From the NCBI RefSeq assembly GCF_026626635.1, contig NZ_JAPNKA010000001.1:5456001-5520000 (forward strand): a stretch of 64,000 bases of DNA, in the 5' to 3' direction. Source of the DNA: Archangium lansingense. Lineage in GTDB: Bacteria > Myxococcota > Myxococcia > Myxococcales > Myxococcaceae. Shown here one piece after another: positions 59,576-64,000 of this stretch. A program made the position numbers and the translations under genes. Numbering within the stretch: position 1 is the stretch's first letter; each line of letters begins with the position of its first letter. The notes beneath the pieces are model-generated. The model was not told the origin of the DNA. It worked only from the letters and a program-made list of their open reading frames with translations, and did no database searches.

Positions 59576-59796
59576 TCGGTGAGCATCTGCGCAGGCCCCT
59601 GCGCCGGGGCGAGCTGCGCCGGCCGCGTGTCATGAGCATCAGTGCCGCGTTGCAGCGTCAGCAGTCTCGCATTTCCCTCTCAGTCCCTTCGTGTCCTGGC
59701 GTGTGGTTTTGAGCCCTCGGCTGGGGGGGCGCTTTACAAAGAGGCCGGATCTGGGAGAACCACGCCTGACATACAGTCAGCAGGGGGGAGCTTGCC

Positions 59797-61332
59797 ATGC
59801 CTCAAACGCCGCTCGACGTCCTGGCCCCCTACTTCTTCTCTGGCACGGCCGAAGGTGAGAAGCGCATCCTGAAGGAGGTGTTCATCCCGACGGGGCAGAT
59901 GGCGGAGGTGCTCAATCTGCCGGAGGGGAACCCACGCATCCTGGTTGGCGCGAAGGGCATCGGCAAGAGCGCCATGCTCCACCGCTTCTACGAGGCCACG
60001 CGCGCCCAGAAGCTCCCCGCCCTGTTCCTGACGCCGAGCGACCTGGATCTCCGGCCGCTGCAGGGCCACTACGATCTCTCCACCATCGAGCGCACGCTCT
60101 TCCGGTGCCTGGTCAGGGCCGTGGCCGTGCATATCGGTACCCAGCTGGGAGGGCTGCTCCGCAACTCCGACAAGAAGTTGCGGGATGAGGCGTTGAAGGA
60201 GGGGCTCATCGAAGAAGACTTCATCGAGCGTGGGGTCAAGCTGCTGTCCGCGGTTGCCAGACCCGCCACCAACATCGACTTCGCCCAGCTCGCCAGGGAT
60301 CTGGCCGGTGGAACGTCGGATGCCTCGCTGCTGGGCTCCATCACCGGCCACATGGAGGCAAGCTCGTCGGTCATGCTCCTCCTCTTCGACGACACCGACC
60401 AGGTAGCGTCGCCCGATGAGCCGAAGGAGCTCAACCGCATCTGGGGGATGCTGCACGCGCTGCGGGACCTGGCCAGCAGGGTCCCCCAGATCAAGGTCGT
60501 CGCGACGCTGCGCTCCGAGGTGTGGACGCGGCTGCGAGACCCGGTGGGCAACCGGGAGACGCTCGACCACTTCCACGGCTGCGTCCTGCACCTGAGGGGG
60601 TCGGAGGCGCTGCTCGACTCCATCGTGCAGCGCCGGATCTTCAAGGCCGCGGAGAAGGCCTCCAAGGCGCCGGTGCGAGACCCCTGGTCTCTCTTCTTCG
60701 AGGGCAGTGAGGTCCAGATCCCCGGGGCTGGTCCAGGCCACACACGCGGCTGGAGGTCCTTCCTGGTGACCAACTCCCGGGAGCGCGCGCGGGATCTGAT
60801 CCAGTTCGTCTCCTTCCTCCTGCAGACGGCCAAGGCCCGTCTCGCGGAGACGCCGCCGGGAGCCGGACAGCAGGCGCGAATCACGAGCTCGGACGTCGCG
60901 CGTGCGCTGCCGCGCTTCTCGAAGACACGGCTCGATGATCTCGCGACCGAGGTGGGGAAGACCTGTCCCCAATTCTCTGGCATCGCGGAGTCCTTCTGCA
61001 CGCTCTCCTTCGAGCTCAGGTATGACGAGCTCCGTCAGCATCTCGCGAAGCTCCCGTCCCGCTTCTCCATCCAGGTCCGTGGAAAGTCATTGCGGCCCGA
61101 CTCGCACGACGCAGCGGAGCAGCTCCTCGCGCTCCTCTTCGAGACGGGCTTCATCAATGCGCGGGTCGATGATCCGAACCAGCCCCGGGGCTACCGGCAC
61201 CTGACCTTCGCGGACAGGCCGGAGCTGACGGACCCGGCCCACGTCAACGAGGCCCGGGCCGCGCGGTGGGACGTGCATCCGGTCTTCCGCAGTCATCTCC
61301 TGCAGATCAAGCCCGCGCCCCGGAGGAGTTGA
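59797..61332 (+). CDS. P-loop ATPase, Sll1717-like family
   Basis: 511 aa. Walker A RILVGAKGIGKSAML near residue 50, Walker B VMLLLFDDTDQV near 190, sensor-like ATLRSEVWTRLRDP near 235. Between and after are long helical regions, ending in a winged-helix-like part (SRFSIQVRGKSLRPDSHDAA through FHSHLL-type tail). The overall pattern matches Sll1717-type ATPases, STAND-like proteins of unknown role sometimes found in defence-gene neighbourhoods. GGGGGAG lies seven bases before ATG 59797. Standalone; no nuclease or effector gene is attached. Confidence 0.65.
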   Translation: MPQTPLDVLAPYFFSGTAEGEKRILKEVFIPTGQMAEVLNLPEGNPRILVGAKGIGKSAMLHRFYEATRAQKLPALFLTPSDLDLRPLQGHYDLSTIERTLFRCLVRAVAVHIGTQLGGLLRNSDKKLRDEALKEGLIEEDFIERGVKLLSAVARPATNIDFAQLARDLAGGTSDASLLGSITGHMEASSSVMLLLFDDTDQVASPDEPKELNRIWGMLHALRDLASRVPQIKVVATLRSEVWTRLRDPVGNRETLDHFHGCVLHLRGSEALLDSIVQRRIFKAAEKASKAPVRDPWSLFFEGSEVQIPGAGPGHTRGWRSFLVTNSRERARDLIQFVSFLLQTAKARLAETPPGAGQQARITSSDVARALPRFSKTRLDDLATEVGKTCPQFSGIAESFCTLSFELRYDELRQHLAKLPSRFSIQVRGKSLRPDSHDAAEQLLALLFETGFINARVDDPNQPRGYRHLTFADRPELTDPAHVNEARAARWDVHPVFRSHLLQIKPAPRRS

Positions 61333-61520
61333 CCGCGCTCCAGGGAATGGCGCCCGCATGGCAGGCGGCCGTTCCCGTGAGACGTCCGGTAGCTTGTTCA
61401 GCGAGCAGACATGTCCCTGGTACTCCCGGGCATTTCCAAGAAACGCCACTCCAGCCGTCTTTACTCAGACAAAAAAAGAGGCCTGTGTACGGGGTTGGCC
61501 GCTCGACGGACGAGGCCAGC

Positions 61521-61578
61521 CTCGAAACCATTGTTCGTGGGCAGTTTGGAGCTCGAAACCATTGTTCGTGGGCAGTTT
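61521..61578 (+). repeat. Direct 27-bp repeat pair, 31-bp period
   Basis: CTCGAAACCATTGTTCG plus GTGGGCAGTTT occurs identically at 61521-61547 and 61552-61578. The second copy ends three bases before AGGAGG of the small ORF, so the pair could be an operator or a promoter duplication. Its AT-rich core differs from the surrounding DNA. Confidence 0.8.
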
Positions 61579-61591
61579 AAAGGAGGTAGTC

Positions 61592-61732
61592 ATGGGCATG
61601 ATGCAGCGTGTCGCATTCGGCCACCTCACAGTCTGGCCGTTGCTCGTGTGGGGCTATTCGTGTGGAAGCGGCGGCATGCCTCGCTCCACCGATCGTGTCT
61701 TCTCCTGGCCCGCGGACATTCGAAGGAATTGA
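61592..61732 (+). CDS. Small ORF, 46 aa, function unknown
   Basis: MGMMQRVAFGHLTVWPLLVW then GYSCGSGGMPRSTDRVFSWP. The ribosome site AAAGGAGGT, with seven bases to ATG, is the best in the window. The first 23 residues are hydrophobic enough for a signal peptide, and WGYSCGSGG looks like a lipobox with cysteine at about residue 24. An overlapping second frame starts in ATGA at 61731. Low certainty that the product exists. Confidence 0.4.
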   Translation: MGMMQRVAFGHLTVWPLLVWGYSCGSGGMPRSTDRVFSWPADIRRN

Positions 61733-61940
61733 TGGCCAAGGGTCGATTTGGAAGCTCCAGGGGCAGTAGCTCTGGGCTCCTTCACCCCTCATTAAACCGG
61801 GCCGCGAGGCGTGCCCGGGCGCAAACAAGTCCCTCACAGGGCCCATGGCTCCGTGGGGGATTCGTTTTTGGGGGGCCCTGACTCACTTCGCCAGCGGCAC
61901 GCCCAGGTCCTGGAGGACCTTGAAGTCGAACACCCGCATT

Positions 61941-62009
61941 GCGCATAGGCGGGAAGGGGGCCGAGTGGAGGGAGAGGGCAGGAGCCGAGGGGTAGAGGAG
62001 GGATGCTGA
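61941..62009. repeat. 69-bp dispersed repeat, copy B
   Basis: Partner of 47798-47866, same orientation. Here it lies 115 bp from the IS-end-like segment. Together with copy A it suggests a small mobile or recombining element. Confidence 0.8.
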
Positions 62010-62123
62010 AGGGAGCAACGAGGGAAGTGCGCCGGGCCGGAGGAGACGAGGTGCAGCCGCATTGGGGACACGCTGGCCCAGGTGGCCCCTGCGCTGCAGC
62101 CAGCTGAGCAGGCCGAGTGGGCT

Positions 62124-62157
62124 GGAACGAGTGCTCACCTTGGCCGGAATACGCACT
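62124..62157. repeat. IS-end-like segment, second copy
   Basis: Matches 13764-13796 at both ends (GGAACGAGTG and GGCCGGAATACGCACT here). Found 70 bp beyond the histidine kinase stop. No transposase gene nearby. Confidence 0.4.
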
Positions 62158-62228
62158 GCAGGCGTACCAGGCGCATTCCCTGCAGCACAGTGCCAGGCGT
62201 GCCTCGAAAGCAGCCCCGGTGCGGTGGG

Positions 62229-64000
62229 TCATGCGGCCTCCTGGGCAGGGAGATAGGGGAGCTCCAGCGTGAAGGTGGCTCCGTGTCCCATTCCTTTGCT
62301 GTGGACCATCAGGGAGCCACCCAGTTCCTGGGCCGCGAGGGCACTGGAGTGCAGGCCGAAGCCATGCCCTCCCGGGCGGGTGGTGAAGCCGTATTGGAAG
62401 ATGCGGGTGCGCATCTCCGGTGCGATGCCCATGCCGTTGTCGCGCACCGCGATGTGCAGAGACTCGGCGCTGGTCCGCGCCAGCTTCACGGTGAGAATGC
62501 GCTCGGCCGGAGGCATTTCATCCATGGCGTACTTGGCGTTGCTGACCAGGTTGACCAGGATCATCAGCGTCTTGTGCTTGTCGGTGAGCACGGCGGGCAG
62601 GGAGTCCAGTTGGCGCACCACCTTCACCTGGTGGCGGGAGAGCCCGGCCGAGTTGATGCGCAGCGCGTCCTCCACCAGCTCCGCCAACGACACGGGTTCG
62701 TGTAGCCGGGGTGGGCGGGCATAGTCCTGCTGCACCTTGACGATGTCCCCGATGTGCTCGGTGTAGCGGCCAACGTCTTCGAGCAGCTCGGAGAGCTCCT
62801 GGCGCTCGTCGAGCAGGTTCTGACCCAGCTTGCTCAAGAAGGGCAGCAGATTGCGCCCGCGCTCGTCCTGGGAGAGGAAGGTGCCGACATCCGTCTGGTG
62901 CTCCTGGAGGAGGGCGGCCACGCGGCCCACATGCTCCAGGCGCATGCGCGCCACCAGAGCCCTGGCGAGCTGGGAGGAGGTGTAGACGCTGTTGAGGACG
63001 TTGCCCACGTTGTGCAGCACGTTGGTGGCGATCTCCGCCATGCCGGCGCGCCGGGCGGACTGAACGAGCTGGTTGTTGACGTCCCTGAGCTGCTGCGAGC
63101 GCTCCTCCACGCGCTTCTCCAGCTCGTCATTGGCGCGGCGCAGGGCGGTCTCGGCGCGCTGGACGTCCGTGTACAGCTGCGCGTTCTCGATGGAGATGGC
63201 GGCCTGCGAGGCGATGTGCCCCAGCAGTATGCTGCGCGCCGGGGTGAAGGCGTTGGTGGCCAGGCTGTTCTCCAGGTAGAGCACCCCGCGGAACTCCTCC
63301 TGGCGCAGCAAGGGCATGCAGAGCACCGAGCGGATTCTGCCCCGCTGGAGCCACTCATCCTCCGAGAAGGGGTGGGGCTGGGATGCATCGCCGATGAGCA
63401 CGCTCTCCCGCGTCCGCCGGACGTAGGAGACGACGGTCCATGGCACGGCGTCCTTGGCCGAGTCGGTGGTGGAGTCCTCTGGTGCGCTACCCGACACGGC
63501 CACCACCGAGAGCTTCTCGCCGCGCGGTAGCAGCAGGGCGCCGCGTTGCGCTCCAGCGTTCTCGATGGCGATGCGCAGCAGCGTGTCCGCCAGGCGCTCG
63601 AGGACGATCTCCCCGGAGATGGCCTGCTGGGCCTTCACCACGGTGAGCGCGTCGATCTGCGCCGAGTCCGTGTCCGTGGCGGTCTCTTCTCCGCGCGTCG
63701 GAGTGATCAGGTGCGGCCACTCGCCCTCCAGGTGCCGGGCCTTCCCGCGAGCTCCCCAGCGCAGCCACGCCTCCTGGGCCTTGCGCGCGTAGGTATCCCC
63801 GATGGTGGGCATCCGACGGTCGAACCAGAAGCGGGCCGCGAGCTCGCTGGCGAGGGCGACATACTGGATGAAGCCGTGCTCGCGCGCCGCCTGGAGTGCC
63901 TCCTCGTAGGCGCGGAACGCCTCGGCATCCCGGCCCATGACGCGCGCCAGCTCCGCGAAGGCCAGTCGCTCGGGGGCGCGGAAGGTCTCGGGGCAAGAGC
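62229..64000 (-). CDS. Multidomain sensor histidine kinase, C-terminal part (partial at window edge)
   Basis: At least 590 aa; the frame stays open to the right edge. The visible start (ERLAFAELARVMGRDAEAFRAYEEALQAAREHGFIQYVALASELAARFWFDR) is the helical-repeat end of the AAA/TPR region of kinase-ATPase-histidine kinase fusions. A GAF domain follows (about ALTVVKAQQAISGEIVLERLADTLLRIAIENAGA through CMPLLRQEEFRGVLYLENSL), then a coiled coil, H-box RAGMAEIATNVLHNVGNVLNS with the phospho-histidine, N-box LVSNAKYAMDEM, and G-boxes DNGMGIAPEMRTRIFQYGFTT and GHGFGLHSSA. By layout the missing N-terminus should be a Ser/Thr kinase. Confidence 0.88.
   Translation of the reverse strand, partial: SCPETFRAPERLAFAELARVMGRDAEAFRAYEEALQAAREHGFIQYVALASELAARFWFDRRMPTIGDTYARKAQEAWLRWGARGKARHLEGEWPHLITPTRGEETATDTDSAQIDALTVVKAQQAISGEIVLERLADTLLRIAIENAGAQRGALLLPRGEKLSVVAVSGSAPEDSTTDSAKDAVPWTVVSYVRRTRESVLIGDASQPHPFSEDEWLQRGRIRSVLCMPLLRQEEFRGVLYLENSLATNAFTPARSILLGHIASQAAISIENAQLYTDVQRAETALRRANDELEKRVEERSQQLRDVNNQLVQSARRAGMAEIATNVLHNVGNVLNSVYTSSQLARALVARMRLEHVGRVAALLQEHQTDVGTFLSQDERGRNLLPFLSKLGQNLLDERQELSELLEDVGRYTEHIGDIVKVQQDYARPPRLHEPVSLAELVEDALRINSAGLSRHQVKVVRQLDSLPAVLTDKHKTLMILVNLVSNAKYAMDEMPPAERILTVKLARTSAESLHIAVRDNGMGIAPEMRTRIFQYGFTTRPGGHGFGLHSSALAAQELGGSLMVHSKGMGHGATFTLELPYLPAQEAA

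Larger units (their letters stand above)
61333..62228. other. Gene-poor region with repeats and relics
   Basis: About 900 bp without a recognisable gene between the ATPase and the histidine kinase. It contains a pair of 27-bp direct repeats, a 46-codon ORF with a strong ribosome site, a copy of the 69-bp dispersed repeat and an IS-end-like segment. On the minus strand a short frame ends MRVFDFKVLQDLGVPLAK before a TGA near 61885, possibly the tail of a lost gene. Confidence 0.5.

Noticed and set aside
61732..61881. Second small ORF overlapping the 46-codon ORF by ATGA
   Set aside because: Low-complexity serine/arginine/glycine product with no family or conservation evidence; overlap may be chance.
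1..64000. CRISPR array
   Set aside because: No short regularly spaced repeat-spacer pattern was seen; the only tandem repeats are the 31-bp pair near 61521 and the coding RCC1 repeats.

Overview
The window is high-GC DNA from a myxobacterium, most likely a Cystobacterineae member (Archangium / Cystobacter / Melittangium type). This is inferred from gene content: a Sit-type lipoprotein toxin with an immunity gene, giant kinase / cyclase-like / ATPase fusions, a bacterial lipoxygenase, a very long RCC1-repeat lipoprotein, many short lipoproteins and a kinase-histidine kinase fusion tail. Genus-level placement cannot be proven from the sequence alone.

Layout. 0-3 kb: the end of a peroxiredoxin gene, then modABC (molybdate import, minus strand) behind a hairpin-rich leader. 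3-10 kb: exbB, a three-gene operon (outer-membrane-like protein, cupredoxin, HAMP-adenylate cyclase), tonB and an OmpR-type response regulator with its histidine kinase. The kinase gene is broken by a one-base frameshift. exbB and tonB share an almost identical 42-bp upstream module that I think is the binding site of a response regulator. 11.3-14 kb: a toxin-immunity cassette bracketed by direct repeats made from the 5' end of the kinase gene. 14-27 kb: housekeeping and secreted enzymes (endonuclease III family, SDR, NUC1 nuclease lipoprotein plus protease-like partner, lipoxygenase, transaldolase, cytochrome-fused sugar dehydrogenase, phasin-like protein) and a two-gene module of a Ro/TROVE-like vWA protein with an ARPP-2-like partner.

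27-35.5 kb: two tandem copies of a 1.37-1.39 kaa Ser/Thr kinase fused to a degenerate cyclase domain, a STAND-like ATPase and TPR-like helices. The duplication also copied the last 73 bp of the neighbouring MOSC gene, which dates and polarises the event. 37-45.4 kb: a compact assimilatory sulfate reduction operon, cysH - 40-aa ORF - siroheme dehydrogenase - cobA - cysD - cysN - cysJ - cysI, with overlapping or abutting genes and a terminator-like hairpin between its promoter and first gene. CysN carries a decayed APS-kinase domain, consistent with an APS (not PAPS) reductase pathway.

45.4-64 kb is accessory: a tmRNA/tRNA 3'-end-like scar, a TetR-NmrA divergent pair, an exported HExxH protein, AraC, lipoproteins, GFA, a complete IS630-type element with an A7 slippage site next to an adenosine deaminase fragment, the RCC1 lipoprotein, a lipase maturation factor fragment, an FAD monooxygenase, a DUF6289-type lipoprotein, an Sll1717-type ATPase, a gene-poor stretch with dispersed repeats, and the tail of a multidomain histidine kinase running off the right edge. 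I saw no rRNA, intact tRNA, CRISPR array or replication origin.
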